A stretch of 37,665 nucleotides of DNA, taken from contig JAAVIF010000022.1 of assembly GCA_014799365.1 (NCBI GenBank), positions 9,720 to 47,384 of the forward strand, given 5' to 3'. Made by a program: the position numbers and the translations under genes. The notes beneath the pieces are model-generated. The model was not told the DNA's origin and ran no database searches. It saw only the letters and a list, made by a program, of their open reading frames with translations. Shown in pieces: positions 16,829 through 25,971 of this stretch. Source of the stretch: Oscillospiraceae bacterium. Lineage in GTDB: Bacteria > Bacillota > Clostridia > Oscillospirales > Ruminococcaceae. Position 1 is the stretch's first letter. Every line of letters starts with the position of its first letter.

Positions 16829-18739
16829 ATGCCGATACAAGTACAATGCTGCGGACTTTTTTTAATGCTTATACTGATGTATTTCTATAAAAGCCAGAAG
16901 ATTATTAAGTTAAACACGGAAAGAGCATTTTGGCGTTCTTTTGTTATGACCTTTGTATGTATTGGATTCGATATACTTTCCTGTGTGGCGATAAGTTGCA
17001 GAGACGCGCTTCCCGATCTGCTGGTCAAGTTTGTAAGCAAGACCTATCTTGCAACTCTTGTAGGAGTGTCCTTTTTTGCTCTGCTTTATATCTGCACCGA
17101 TATTTATACCAAAAAGACCGCATATAAAAAAATAATGATTCAATACGGTATTTTTGTTGCGGCGGCAGTGATTCTGATCTACGCGCTTCCGATTTATTTT
17201 TACGAAAACAAATCCGAAGGCGTTTTATATTCTTACGGTCCCAGCGATTACGCAACCTACATATTTGCTCTTGCGACTTTGATAATAGTTGCCGTACGGC
17301 TGTTCAGGGAAAAAAGCAAAATAAGCTCAAGCAGGCAGGTAGCGGTAAAGATATGGTTAGGAGTGTGGGTAGCTGCGGCGATAGTACAGTTTATTTTCCC
17401 AAAGCTTCTTTTGGTGGGCTTTGCAAGCGCAGTTGGTATGCTGGTGCTTTATCTTGTGCTTGAAAACCCCGGAAACAATATAGACAGGCAGACGGGCTTA
17501 TTCAATCACGGCGCGTTTTTGCAGTATACAAAGCAGCTTTACGATACGGGAACTCCCTTTGCCGCGCTGGCTATCGTTTTGGAACACAATTCCTTTAAGA
17601 CCATGCGCACCGATGTGGAGCGGGATGTTATCGCGGAGGCGTCAAGCTATCTGTCGGGACTGCCCGATGTCTTGGTTTTCAAAAATACAGGCACCGAGAT
17701 TCTTTTAATATTTCCGGAAACTGAAATATCCGAAAGCGCGGTTCGGGCGATCCGCGAACGCTTTGATCTTGGATGGGGCAAAAGCGGGGGCGTAATGGTT
17801 GAGCCTTATTGGATATACGTACCGGATTCCGGTCTTGCGGACAATTCCGAGGATCTTTTATATCTTATCCGCTATGTAAAGCAAAACAGCAAGGAATTTT
17901 CCGAAGATCAATTTATAGAGGTAAGCGACGAGCTTGCCGCACGGCTTCGCAAGGAAAAAGAGGTTGAGCAGCTTATTGTCGACGCGCTCAAAAACGACTG
18001 GCTCGAGGTATGGTATCAGCCCATATATTCCACTAAAAAGTGCCGCTTTACATCTGCCGAGGCCTTGGTCAGAATACGCAACCGGGACGGAGCGTTGGTT
18101 CCGCCGGGCATCTTTATTGAAACGGCCGAACGCAACGGAATGATATTGCAGATCGGCGAGGCCGTATTCAGAAAGGTGTGCTGTTTTCTCAGTCAAAACG
18201 ACGTCAAGCAGTACGGGATCAAATACATAGAGGTAAACCTTTCGGTGGTTCAGTGCGCTTACGGTAAGCTTGCCGACGACTATATCTCTATTATAGAGGA
18301 ATACGGGATTTCGCCCGATCTGATAAACCTGGAAATAACCGAATCGGCTTCCATGAACGCAAAAAAGACCTTGCTTGAAAACATGAAGCAGCTTATGGAT
18401 TACGGCGTTAAATTTTCTTTGGACGATTTCGGAACGGGTCAGTCAAATCTGGATTATATCGCGGATATGCCCGTGAATATTGTCAAGTTTGACAAGGGAA
18501 TGACCAACGCTTATTTTGAAAACGGAAAAACCAAGTATATAATGAACGCGGCTACCAACATGATACAGGGAATGAATCTGAAAATCGTTTCCGAGGGTAT
18601 CGAGACTGAGGAGCAGTTTAAGACCATGCACGAGCTTGGTATAAATTATATTCAAGGGTATTATTTTTCCAAGCCTTTGCCCGAAAAGGAGTTTTTGGAG
18701 TTTTTATTAAAGGCTAAGGAAGAAACGGAAAAGGTATAA
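16829..18739 (+). CDS. Membrane-bound EAL domain cyclic-di-GMP phosphodiesterase with degenerate GGDEF
   Basis: Hydrolyses cyclic di-GMP at the membrane. The first 200 residues hold about six or seven membrane segments. About residues 210-370 have the shape of a GGDEF domain, but the signature is lost (TGTEILLIF stands at its place), so it cannot make cyclic di-GMP and may act as a sensor. The EAL domain fills about 380-630: EAL near 411 in AEALVRIRNRDG, an NLEITES strand, the DDFGTG loop 6 motif, VKFDKGM, SEGIETEEQ and QGYYFSKP, so the metal and substrate residues look complete. An upstream GTG at 16805 is possible, but AAGGTG lies 8 nt before the ATG at 16829, which gives a better start. 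It has its own consensus promoter and terminator and is a single-gene unit. Confidence 0.93.
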   Translation: MPIQVQCCGLFLMLILMYFYKSQKIIKLNTERAFWRSFVMTFVCIGFDILSCVAISCRDALPDLLVKFVSKTYLATLVGVSFFALLYICTDIYTKKTAYKKIMIQYGIFVAAAVILIYALPIYFYENKSEGVLYSYGPSDYATYIFALATLIIVAVRLFREKSKISSSRQVAVKIWLGVWVAAAIVQFIFPKLLLVGFASAVGMLVLYLVLENPGNNIDRQTGLFNHGAFLQYTKQLYDTGTPFAALAIVLEHNSFKTMRTDVERDVIAEASSYLSGLPDVLVFKNTGTEILLIFPETEISESAVRAIRERFDLGWGKSGGVMVEPYWIYVPDSGLADNSEDLLYLIRYVKQNSKEFSEDQFIEVSDELAARLRKEKEVEQLIVDALKNDWLEVWYQPIYSTKKCRFTSAEALVRIRNRDGALVPPGIFIETAERNGMILQIGEAVFRKVCCFLSQNDVKQYGIKYIEVNLSVVQCAYGKLADDYISIIEEYGISPDLINLEITESASMNAKKTLLENMKQLMDYGVKFSLDDFGTGQSNLDYIADMPVNIVKFDKGMTNAYFENGKTKYIMNAATNMIQGMNLKIVSEGIETEEQFKTMHELGINYIQGYYFSKPLPEKEFLEFLLKAKEETEKV

Positions 18740-18754
18740 CGGCTATTTGCATAG

Positions 18755-18782
18755 GCTGCCGCGTTTCGCGGCAGCTTTTTTG
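18755..18782 (+). terminator. Terminator of the EAL gene
   Basis: A perfect GCTGCCGCG/CGCGGCAGC hairpin with a 3-nt loop and seven T residues, just after the EAL stop. Confidence 0.95.
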
Positions 18783-18800
18783 TATATTTTTTTCAGATTG

Positions 18801-18829
18801 ATGACAAAAATAGAATTTTGTGGTATAAT
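18801..18829 (+). promoter_or_regulatory. Promoter of the M16C protease gene
   Basis: ATGACA (18801-18806) and TATAAT (18824-18829) are 17 bp apart, with TGG before the -10 as an extended -10 element. It lies about 40 bp upstream of the start. Confidence 0.75.
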
Positions 18830-18867
18830 AATTATAAATATACACTCAAAGCAAACAGGAAAGGAAG

Positions 18868-21759
18868 ATGAAACATATGAATTTAACTGCGGGAACAAAG
18901 CTTAACGGCTTTACTGTGAATAAGGTCAGGGAAGAAAAGGAGCTTAACGGCTCTCTTGTTGAAATGACCCACGACAAGACGGGGGCGGAGCTTTGCTGGC
19001 TGGACAACGGCGAGGTAAACAAAACCTTTTCCGTTGCTTTTAAAACTCTTCCCGAGGACAGCACGGGCGTTTTCCACATTCTTGAGCATTCGGTGCTGTG
19101 CGGCTCGGACAAGTACCCCGTAAAGGAGCCCTTTGTTGATCTTTTGAAAAGCTCAATGAATACTTTTTTAAACGCCATGACCTTCCCCGACAAGACAATG
19201 TACCCCGTAGCAAGCCGCAACAAGCGCGACTTCCTTAATCTGACCTCGGTGTACCTTGACGCGGTTTTTGCTCCCGCGTTAAGAACAAATCCAAGTGTTT
19301 TTCATCAGGAAGGGATACACACCGAATTTGACGAAAACGGCAAGCCTTTGTACAAGGGCGTTGTATTTAATGAGATGAAAGGCGCGATGTCCGATCTTGA
19401 CGGCAGGATAGAATACGGAATAGAAGACCTGCTGTTCCCCGACAACTGCTACCGCTTTAATTCGGGCGGCGACCCCGAGGTCATACCCGATCTTACTTAC
19501 GAGAATTACAAGGCGACCTACAACAGCTTTTATCACCCCTCCAACTCGCGCTTTTACCTTGACGGAGACGTGCCTCTCGAAGATACCTTGGAGATGATAA
19601 ATTCCTATCTTGATAAATACGAAAAAAGCGTTACCGAGCATGAGATCGTAATGCAGAAGCCCACTCCCCGCGAGGGAAAGGATTTTTACGAGATAGCCGA
19701 GGGCGAGGACAACGGCAGAAAAACCGTTTTGGTTTTGGGCAAGATAATAGGCGATTGGCGGGAAAGCGAAAAAATTCTTGCCGCATCCGTTTTGAGCGAC
19801 CTGCTGGCGGACACCAACGAATCGCCCGTTAAAAGAGCGGTTCTGTCGTCGGGCTTGGCCGAGGATTTCTCCATGCAGGTGCTTGACGGTATCGCGCAGC
19901 CTTATATTATAATGACCGCGAGAAATATCAAGGACGAGGACAGCGGCAAAATAAGAAAAATTATAAACGGCACCGTTAAAAAGCTTGCGGCGGAGGGAAT
20001 CGACAAAAAGTCCCTTACCGCTTCGATCAACCGCACCGCCTACAATTTAAAGCAGCTTCCCGAGCCGCAGGGCGTTTACCGCGCCATACTCAGCTTAAGC
20101 GGCTGGCTTTACGGCGGCGATCCTTTGACCTATCTTGTTTATGACAAGGCGTTTGAGGCTTTAAGAAAAATGGCCGAGGGCGACGGCTTTGAAAAGCTGC
20201 TTGACGAAATTCTGGGAGAGGACGGCAGTCTTTCCGCTTTGCATTTGCTGCCCTCCGTAACTTTAGGAAGCGAGCTTCGCGAAAAAGAGGAAAAAAGATT
20301 GCAGGCCGAGACCTCCGCTCTTACCGAAGAACAAAAGAAAAGCTTGGCGGAGCAGAACGAAAAGCTGGCTAAGTGGCAGACCGAGCCGGATTCTCCCGAA
20401 GCAAAAGCGGCTTTGCCTTCCTTGCCCTTAAGCGAGGTCAATGAGCTGCCCGAAATAACAAAGACCGTTAAGACCGAGGAAAACGGCGCGACAGTGCTTT
20501 ATCACCCTGTTTCAACCAACGGTATAGTATACTTGCAGATGTATTTCCCTCTTACAAACTTAAATATAGAGGAGCTTACAAAAATATCCGTTTTGCCCTA
20601 TCTTTTCGGCGAGCTGCCCACTAAAAATTACGGCGTTTTAGAGCTTCAGCAGAAGATAAAGACCTATATAGGCAAGCTGGAATTCAGACTTACCGCTTTC
20701 GGAAAAATCGACGATAAGGAAGAATGCACGCCTTGTCTTGCGGTAAGCGCGGGTATGCTTAAGGAAAATCTCTCCGAGGGCAAGAAGCTTTTGGAGGAAA
20801 TTATCTTAAATACCGAGTTTGGTCATACCGACAAGATCAAGGAGATAGTTACTCAAACCGACGAGGCGCAAAGACAGTCGGCTATGGGCAGCGGGCATAC
20901 CTTGGGAGCGGTGGTCGCGGCAGCGCATTTTACGGCTGTGGACGCTGCGGCCGAGGCTATGAGAAGCTATTCGGCGATAAGCTATATGCACAGGTTCTCA
21001 AAGAATTTTGATGATATGATAGGCGAGTTTGTTGATCTTGTTCATCGCGTTCACCGCGAAGCAATAATAAGAACGGGACTTACCGTAAGCGTTACAAGCA
21101 CGGAGCAAGCTGAGGTGTCCGACCTTATTTCCGCGATCCCCGAGGGCAGAAGGCTGTCCGAAAAGGCGGTCTACAAGACAAGTCTTCCCGATAAAATGGG
21201 TATAAAGGTACCCAGTCAGGTTGCTTACGCCGTAAGAGGTCATCATCTTTCGGCCATGGGCGAAAAACTTACCGGAGGTCTTAAGGTTTTGGAAACAATT
21301 TTGTCATACAACTATCTCTGGAATAAGATCCGTGTTCAGGGCGGGGCTTACGGCGCGGGAATGAAAGCCATGAAGCTCAGCGGCAGATTATTCTGTTACT
21401 CTTACCGCGATCCTTCTCCTGCGCGTTCCTTGGAAATTTACAACACTTTGTCCGATTATGTTAAAGAATTCTGCGAGAGCGACGAGGACCTGGAAAAGCT
21501 TATAATTGCGGAGATCGGAAGCACCGAGCCTTTGAAAACGCCCGAGGAACAGGGAGCCGCTGCGGACGAAAATTATTTCTGCGGTATTACCGATGAGGAG
21601 CAGATCAGGATAAGAAGGGAAATGCTTTCAACCGACAGGAGCAAGCTTTTGGAGCAGTGCAAGGTTCTGGATAGGCTGGCAAGTGACGGCGCGGTTTGCG
21701 TTGTGGGTCATGAGGGAGCTTTGAAGGAATGTGAGGGATTGGAGATATTTGAGCTTTAA
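18868..21759 (+). CDS. M16C family zinc metalloprotease, presequence-protease-like (insulinase family)
   Basis: A single-chain clam-shell peptidase of 963 residues that degrades short peptides inside the cell. The inverted zinc site HxxEH is present at His70, Glu73 and His74 in FHILEHSVLCGSDKYP, and the third ligand Glu is expected in the FNEMKGAMSD region near 170. SSMNTFLNAMTFPDKTMYPVAS is a hallmark of the PreP/Cym1 group. The late NKIRVQGGAYGAG stretch, with the Arg and Tyr that bind substrate, shows that the second half is intact. No signal peptide is present. A second ATG at 18877 has a better distance to the AGGAAAGGAAG site and may be the true start. It is a single-gene unit between its own promoter and the terminator at 21823. 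Confidence 0.95.
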   Translation: MKHMNLTAGTKLNGFTVNKVREEKELNGSLVEMTHDKTGAELCWLDNGEVNKTFSVAFKTLPEDSTGVFHILEHSVLCGSDKYPVKEPFVDLLKSSMNTFLNAMTFPDKTMYPVASRNKRDFLNLTSVYLDAVFAPALRTNPSVFHQEGIHTEFDENGKPLYKGVVFNEMKGAMSDLDGRIEYGIEDLLFPDNCYRFNSGGDPEVIPDLTYENYKATYNSFYHPSNSRFYLDGDVPLEDTLEMINSYLDKYEKSVTEHEIVMQKPTPREGKDFYEIAEGEDNGRKTVLVLGKIIGDWRESEKILAASVLSDLLADTNESPVKRAVLSSGLAEDFSMQVLDGIAQPYIIMTARNIKDEDSGKIRKIINGTVKKLAAEGIDKKSLTASINRTAYNLKQLPEPQGVYRAILSLSGWLYGGDPLTYLVYDKAFEALRKMAEGDGFEKLLDEILGEDGSLSALHLLPSVTLGSELREKEEKRLQAETSALTEEQKKSLAEQNEKLAKWQTEPDSPEAKAALPSLPLSEVNELPEITKTVKTEENGATVLYHPVSTNGIVYLQMYFPLTNLNIEELTKISVLPYLFGELPTKNYGVLELQQKIKTYIGKLEFRLTAFGKIDDKEECTPCLAVSAGMLKENLSEGKKLLEEIILNTEFGHTDKIKEIVTQTDEAQRQSAMGSGHTLGAVVAAAHFTAVDAAAEAMRSYSAISYMHRFSKNFDDMIGEFVDLVHRVHREAIIRTGLTVSVTSTEQAEVSDLISAIPEGRRLSEKAVYKTSLPDKMGIKVPSQVAYAVRGHHLSAMGEKLTGGLKVLETILSYNYLWNKIRVQGGAYGAGMKAMKLSGRLFCYSYRDPSPARSLEIYNTLSDYVKEFCESDEDLEKLIIAEIGSTEPLKTPEEQGAAADENYFCGITDEEQIRIRREMLSTDRSKLLEQCKVLDRLASDGAVCVVGHEGALKECEGLEIFEL

Positions 21760-21822
21760 TCAGAAAATGCCGGTATGATGCCAATTCTATTTTAAGAGAC
21801 TTTAAAAAACTAATAAAGATAT

Positions 21823-21869
21823 AACCCGTCAAAACCAAGTGAAAATGAGGTTTTGACGGGTTGTTTTTT
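21823..21869 (+). terminator. Terminator of the M16C gene, shared stem type
   Basis: The 14-bp stem AACCCGTCAAAACC (21823-21836) pairs with its complement (21849-21862) and is followed by a T-run. The same stem, with the same bases before it (ATAACCCG) and at the start of its loop (AAGT), recurs at 32518-32556. Confidence 0.92.
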
Positions 21870-21983
21870 ATTTAGAAAGAGGTCAACGCCCGAAGCGGCG
21901 GCTTCGCCTGCTTCTGTGTTGATTGTAATTGTTCACTTCAGGTGGCTTCGCCCCCTCGCGGAGCTAAAGCTCCGCTTCACCCC

Positions 21984-22014
21984 CGCTTCCTTTTTGCAGT
22001 GCAAAAAGGAAGCG
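21984..22014. repeat. Perfect 15-bp palindrome in the M16C-GH2 intergenic region
   Basis: CGCTTCCTTTTTGCA (21984-21998) and its exact complement (22000-22014) are one base apart. It lies in a GC-rich stretch (about 21885-22045) with further small stems, such as GGAGC/GCTCC near 21959 and GCGGC/GCCGC near 22030; the latter may end the GH2 transcript on the minus strand. The rest of the 293 bp between the genes holds only the terminator. Confidence 0.7.
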
Positions 22015-22052
22015 AAAAAGACACCTGCGGCTTCGCCGCCTTTAATTTTTCT

Positions 22053-24143
22053 TTATTCACCTATCCAAACCGCCGTATCCTCAAGAACGCTTCCGTCTCT
22101 CAAATATGCAACGGCTTTTATTTTATTTTCGCTGCCGGCATCAAGAGAAACGTTTTTCCATGTAAATACGGTCGGATAAAGCGGGTCAAGACTCTGAGAC
22201 TCAACTGTACCGCATGACCTCTCGTTTACAAAAAGCTCTGCCCTTTCGGCATTTGAATATACTTTAACCAGCGGCACTTCGCGTGGGCGGCGGGTAAATC
22301 TTTTTTCCGTAATATGCAGCATGGGTTCATGATTCCACACAGATTTGTAGAAAAAGAAGGAATCCTTTTTCACGCGTTCGCGAGTAACAAGGCCTTTATC
22401 GTTCTGCCCTTTTGTGTCGCCCTCCCGACGTCCGTCGGAGGCAAAATCAAACATGCACCAAATATATTTGCCCCAAAGATAATTTCTTTCGGAAAGCCGC
22501 GCCCATATCCGTTCATGAAGCTGCGACTGATAATTTTCATAATGACGTTCGCTCCACGGGTCTATGTCATTGCTCCAATCAATATTATCCTTGTGCTGAG
22601 AGATCGCCGCTCCGCCGCCGTATTCCGAAACGCATACCGGTTTTTTCTCCTTATTTTTGTGATAATCGTCGAACCACGTGCCGAAAACCTCGGCGTCTCC
22701 CGCTTCCTTGTACCAGCCGAAATACTTGTTGCAGCCCATAACGTCTGTGGGCAGCTCAAGGAATTTCCCCCAGCACTGATTGTCCGCAAAGGTGATAAGC
22801 CGGGTTTTATCCTCGTTCCTTACGAGAGAGTTAAGCTCGGTATAAATATTGAAAATCTCATCGCTCATTTGATACAGCTCGTTTGAAATTCCCCACACTA
22901 TGATTGACGGGTGATTATAATTCTGACGTATCAGCTCGGTAAGCTGCAGCTTGGTGTTTTCGATAAAGCCGTCCGCGATCGCAAGCGCGTCCGTTTCATC
23001 ATTGGACATTTTGTTTACCAGACCGATTTCCGTCCACACGGCAATGCCGAATCTGTCACACAGCTCATACTCATATGCACCGTGCTGGTAATGTGCCATT
23101 CTGACCGCGTTGCAGCCCATGTCAAGCATCATGTTATAATCACGCTCGCGCTGTTCGTTTGTCATTGCCCAGCCGTTTTCAAAGCTGTCCTGATGATAGC
23201 AAACGCCATGAAGGTCAAGATATTTTCCGTTCAAGAAAAATCCCTTTTCAGGGTCAATATTATATGTTCTTATGCCAAAGCTCTGAGAATAACCGTCAAG
23301 CACTGTCCCGTCCTGTGACAGTATAATATCCGCCGCATACAAATATGGGTTTTCTCTTCCGTTCCAGAGTATGGGGCGCGGCAGCCGCACAGAAAATAAT
23401 GCACTGCCGTTTGAATTTGCCGAAAGCTCCTTGGTTACTGCGCATTCGGACACTGTCACACCCTTGGCGTCAAGGATATTTGCCTTTACGGCAATACTCT
23501 GAGGCTTGCCCGACTCATTTGTAAGCTTCACGGCAATATCAATGTCGGCACTTTCTTCCGTTATATTTTTCGGAGTAACATATATTCCCGTCGATCCGTG
23601 ATCCGACAGGTCGATATGTACATTAGAAACAACGATCAATTTTACACTGCGGTAAATGCCGCCCATTTTTGTAAAATCACCCTGATCACCGATAGGTGCT
23701 ATATAATCGGTGGGAGCATTATTGACCTTAACGGCGATCAGATTTTCTTTGTCAAGCCCGATAAAATCGGTAATATTAAATCTGAACGCCGAATATCCCC
23801 CCCTGTGAATACCGGCATACCGACCGTTTACATAAAGCTCCGAAACGGTATTGGCACCTTCAAATTCAAGAAAAATGCTTTTTCCCGCGAAATTTTCATA
23901 TGAAAAATAGTAGTATTTGCGATAACCGCCCAGGCCTCTGTAATAGCCCTCTGCGTTTTCATCGGCTCCCGCCTGTCCGTCGCAGCCGTCCTTATCGTTC
24001 CAGGTGTGGGGCAATGTTACCTTTTCCCATTCGCTGTCGTCAAAATCGGACGCCTCAACCTTCAGCTCCGCTAAACCGTCTTTTTTTGTCAGCTTAAGGA
24101 ACCGCCAATCGCCGTTAAAGCTTTCCGTAAATCTTCCGTTCAT
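22053..24143 (-). CDS. Glycoside hydrolase family 2 (beta-galactosidase-like)
   Basis: A retaining exo-glycosidase of 696 residues without a signal peptide, so cytoplasmic. The order is the usual one: jelly-roll domain (about 1-180, with LPHTWNDKDG and YYRG), an immunoglobulin-like domain (about 180-295), the TIM barrel (about 300-600) and a short C-terminal domain. The acid/base Glu422 stands in WGISNEL and the nucleophile Glu507 in VSEYGGG; GVCYHQDS near 313 and NAVRMAHYQHG near 345 are typical. The family includes beta-galactosidases, beta-glucuronidases and beta-mannosidases; the motifs favour a beta-galactosidase, but the sugar is uncertain. The start follows GGAGGG. It lies 23 bp after the sugar-binding lipoprotein gene and shares its transcript. 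Confidence 0.93.
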   Translation of the reverse strand: MNGRFTESFNGDWRFLKLTKKDGLAELKVEASDFDDSEWEKVTLPHTWNDKDGCDGQAGADENAEGYYRGLGGYRKYYYFSYENFAGKSIFLEFEGANTVSELYVNGRYAGIHRGGYSAFRFNITDFIGLDKENLIAVKVNNAPTDYIAPIGDQGDFTKMGGIYRSVKLIVVSNVHIDLSDHGSTGIYVTPKNITEESADIDIAVKLTNESGKPQSIAVKANILDAKGVTVSECAVTKELSANSNGSALFSVRLPRPILWNGRENPYLYAADIILSQDGTVLDGYSQSFGIRTYNIDPEKGFFLNGKYLDLHGVCYHQDSFENGWAMTNEQRERDYNMMLDMGCNAVRMAHYQHGAYEYELCDRFGIAVWTEIGLVNKMSNDETDALAIADGFIENTKLQLTELIRQNYNHPSIIVWGISNELYQMSDEIFNIYTELNSLVRNEDKTRLITFADNQCWGKFLELPTDVMGCNKYFGWYKEAGDAEVFGTWFDDYHKNKEKKPVCVSEYGGGAAISQHKDNIDWSNDIDPWSERHYENYQSQLHERIWARLSERNYLWGKYIWCMFDFASDGRREGDTKGQNDKGLVTRERVKKDSFFFYKSVWNHEPMLHITEKRFTRRPREVPLVKVYSNAERAELFVNERSCGTVESQSLDPLYPTVFTWKNVSLDAGSENKIKAVAYLRDGSVLEDTAVWIGE

Positions 24144-24166
24144 CGTAACCCTCCGCTGTTTTGTTT

Positions 24167-25768
24167 TTATTCCGCAGCCGAAGTCACCGTCTCTCCCGCG
24201 GCATTTTTAGCGAGAATGTCACGGTATTGGTTTAGATAGCCTTCAACTACATCATATTTGGATTCAACCAGGCTTGTATAGCTCATATCACCGAAAACGG
24301 GACCGTCAAGGATAGGCTCGTCTCCGCCGTAGAACAAATTGCTTACATCGTCGCTGAAGCCGTAGCAGTTGTCGAACAGCATTTCAAATCTTCCGTCCAT
24401 GCTTTTAAGCTCCAGCCAAAGGTCATACTGCTCTTCCGACCAGACAGCCTTGTACTTTTCTCTTCTTGCCTCTCCGCAAACGGGACAGGAGGATATGCCC
24501 GACTCGTTTTCTTCGTCGGTAAAAATATGACGTCCCTTGCTGTCCGCGTTTTCGGAGGTGTCACCGCAGTCTGAGTTGGCGCATATGGGATAATACTGAA
24601 CGGTATCGTCAATGGCTTCCGCCTTGGCGTTTGCCAAATTTGTCTCGTCGGTTTCTTCAACGCGGTTAAGCTCAATCCAGTCAAGCGCGCCTTTAACGTT
24701 GGGCGCACCCGAGGGAATAAGGTAGCCGAATGTGTTTATGCCGTGATAGTACTTATCGGAAAGCGGATCCTTGGGGAATGGAATAAATTTCATCTCATTT
24801 TCAAGACCTGCCTTGTCAAGGGCTTCCTTGGAAGCACCGTATGCCCATGAGGGATTCATTCCGAGGAACAGAAGATTGCCGTCGACGAACGCCTGACCGG
24901 GGTCAACGTAGCCGTTTGAGGCACCTGCCTGCATCTGCTCGGCGGTAGCACCCAGCAGTCCGTTCTTTCTCATGTTCTCTATCCACTGCATACAGCGGGA
25001 AATATTTTCGTTTTTAAGATTGTTGATGATCTGATCGTCCTTAATGTCTATAACCTTTACGCCTGTGGTAAGAACAAAGATCATTCCGCCTACACCGTTG
25101 TAGCTGATATGGTTCACGGGGTCGATATTTTTCCACTGCTTGCAGAGGTCTTCAAACGCGTTCCAGTCCCATGTGCCGGCCTGAACCATTTTCATGGGGT
25201 CGTCGATACCGTTTTCTTCAAGCACTCGGTTATTGTAGTTAAGGGCAAAGTTAGTCGTAAGCTGATAAGGAATGTAGTAGTGCTTTCCGTTATACACGAA
25301 CTGCTCCGCAATATCCTTAACGCCCTTCCAAAGATCGGAATCAAGATCGATATAGGAGTCGAGAGGGGTATACATATTATAGCTCATTGCGTGAGGAAAG
25401 CTTCTCCACTCGTAACGGACTATGTCGGGCGAATCTCCTGTGGCGATATATGTACCCAAGGTCTCGAAATACTGGTTTCCGTTGCCCGTAATAATCTGTT
25501 CGATGCTGCCGCCGTATCTGCTTTCAAATAAAGCTACCATATCGGCGTTGTTGGTAAGCAGGTCCTCATACATAAGCCATTTGATCGTACCTGTGGGAGC
25601 TTCCGCTTCAACGGGCTTGACTTCGGCCTCGGCAAAGCTCTGCTCGGGTACCTGCGAAATCCCGCCTGAAGAGGAAATGTCTTCCTCTCCTGTTTGTCCG
25701 CATGCCGTAATGCAAGCGGTAAGAATAAATGTCAGCAACAAGGACAGCGTTTTTTTAAACTTATTCAT
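24167..25768 (-). CDS. Extracellular solute-binding lipoprotein with a zinc-ribbon-like insert
   Basis: A carbohydrate-type ABC substrate-binding protein (family 1) of 533 residues, somewhat longer than usual. The signal peptide has two possible lipobox cysteines, Cys19 (ILTAC) and Cys23 (CITAC). TGTIKWLMYED opens the mature fold, and GTYIATGDSPDIVRYE near 105, VDGNLLFLGMNPSWAYG near 295 and INTFGYLIPSG near 344 fit the fold. About residues 390-435 hold an insert with Cys396, Cys401, Cys428 and Cys431 (CPVCGEA at the end), like a zinc ribbon, which is unusual in such proteins. No permease or ATPase genes lie beside it; the neighbours are the GH2 gene 23 bp downstream and an AraC regulator upstream. 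Start set by AAGGAGGAAG. Confidence 0.9.
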   Translation of the reverse strand: MNKFKKTLSLLLTFILTACITACGQTGEEDISSSGGISQVPEQSFAEAEVKPVEAEAPTGTIKWLMYEDLLTNNADMVALFESRYGGSIEQIITGNGNQYFETLGTYIATGDSPDIVRYEWRSFPHAMSYNMYTPLDSYIDLDSDLWKGVKDIAEQFVYNGKHYYIPYQLTTNFALNYNNRVLEENGIDDPMKMVQAGTWDWNAFEDLCKQWKNIDPVNHISYNGVGGMIFVLTTGVKVIDIKDDQIINNLKNENISRCMQWIENMRKNGLLGATAEQMQAGASNGYVDPGQAFVDGNLLFLGMNPSWAYGASKEALDKAGLENEMKFIPFPKDPLSDKYYHGINTFGYLIPSGAPNVKGALDWIELNRVEETDETNLANAKAEAIDDTVQYYPICANSDCGDTSENADSKGRHIFTDEENESGISSCPVCGEARREKYKAVWSEEQYDLWLELKSMDGRFEMLFDNCYGFSDDVSNLFYGGDEPILDGPVFGDMSYTSLVESKYDVVEGYLNQYRDILAKNAAGETVTSAAE

Positions 25769-25971
25769 CTCTTCCTCCTTATAGGGTTTTGATTTGTAAG
25801 AGCGCGGCTGTTATTATCTGCTTTCCTTTGTTTTTATAGTAATAACTATTTTAACACAGGATGAATTAAAGTTAAAATGGTTAATAGTATCAGCAACGCC
25901 CTGTAAACAAGATTATACGCTAAAATACCCTATCGGAGCAATATACAATCTCAGGTTTAAATTAACATATC

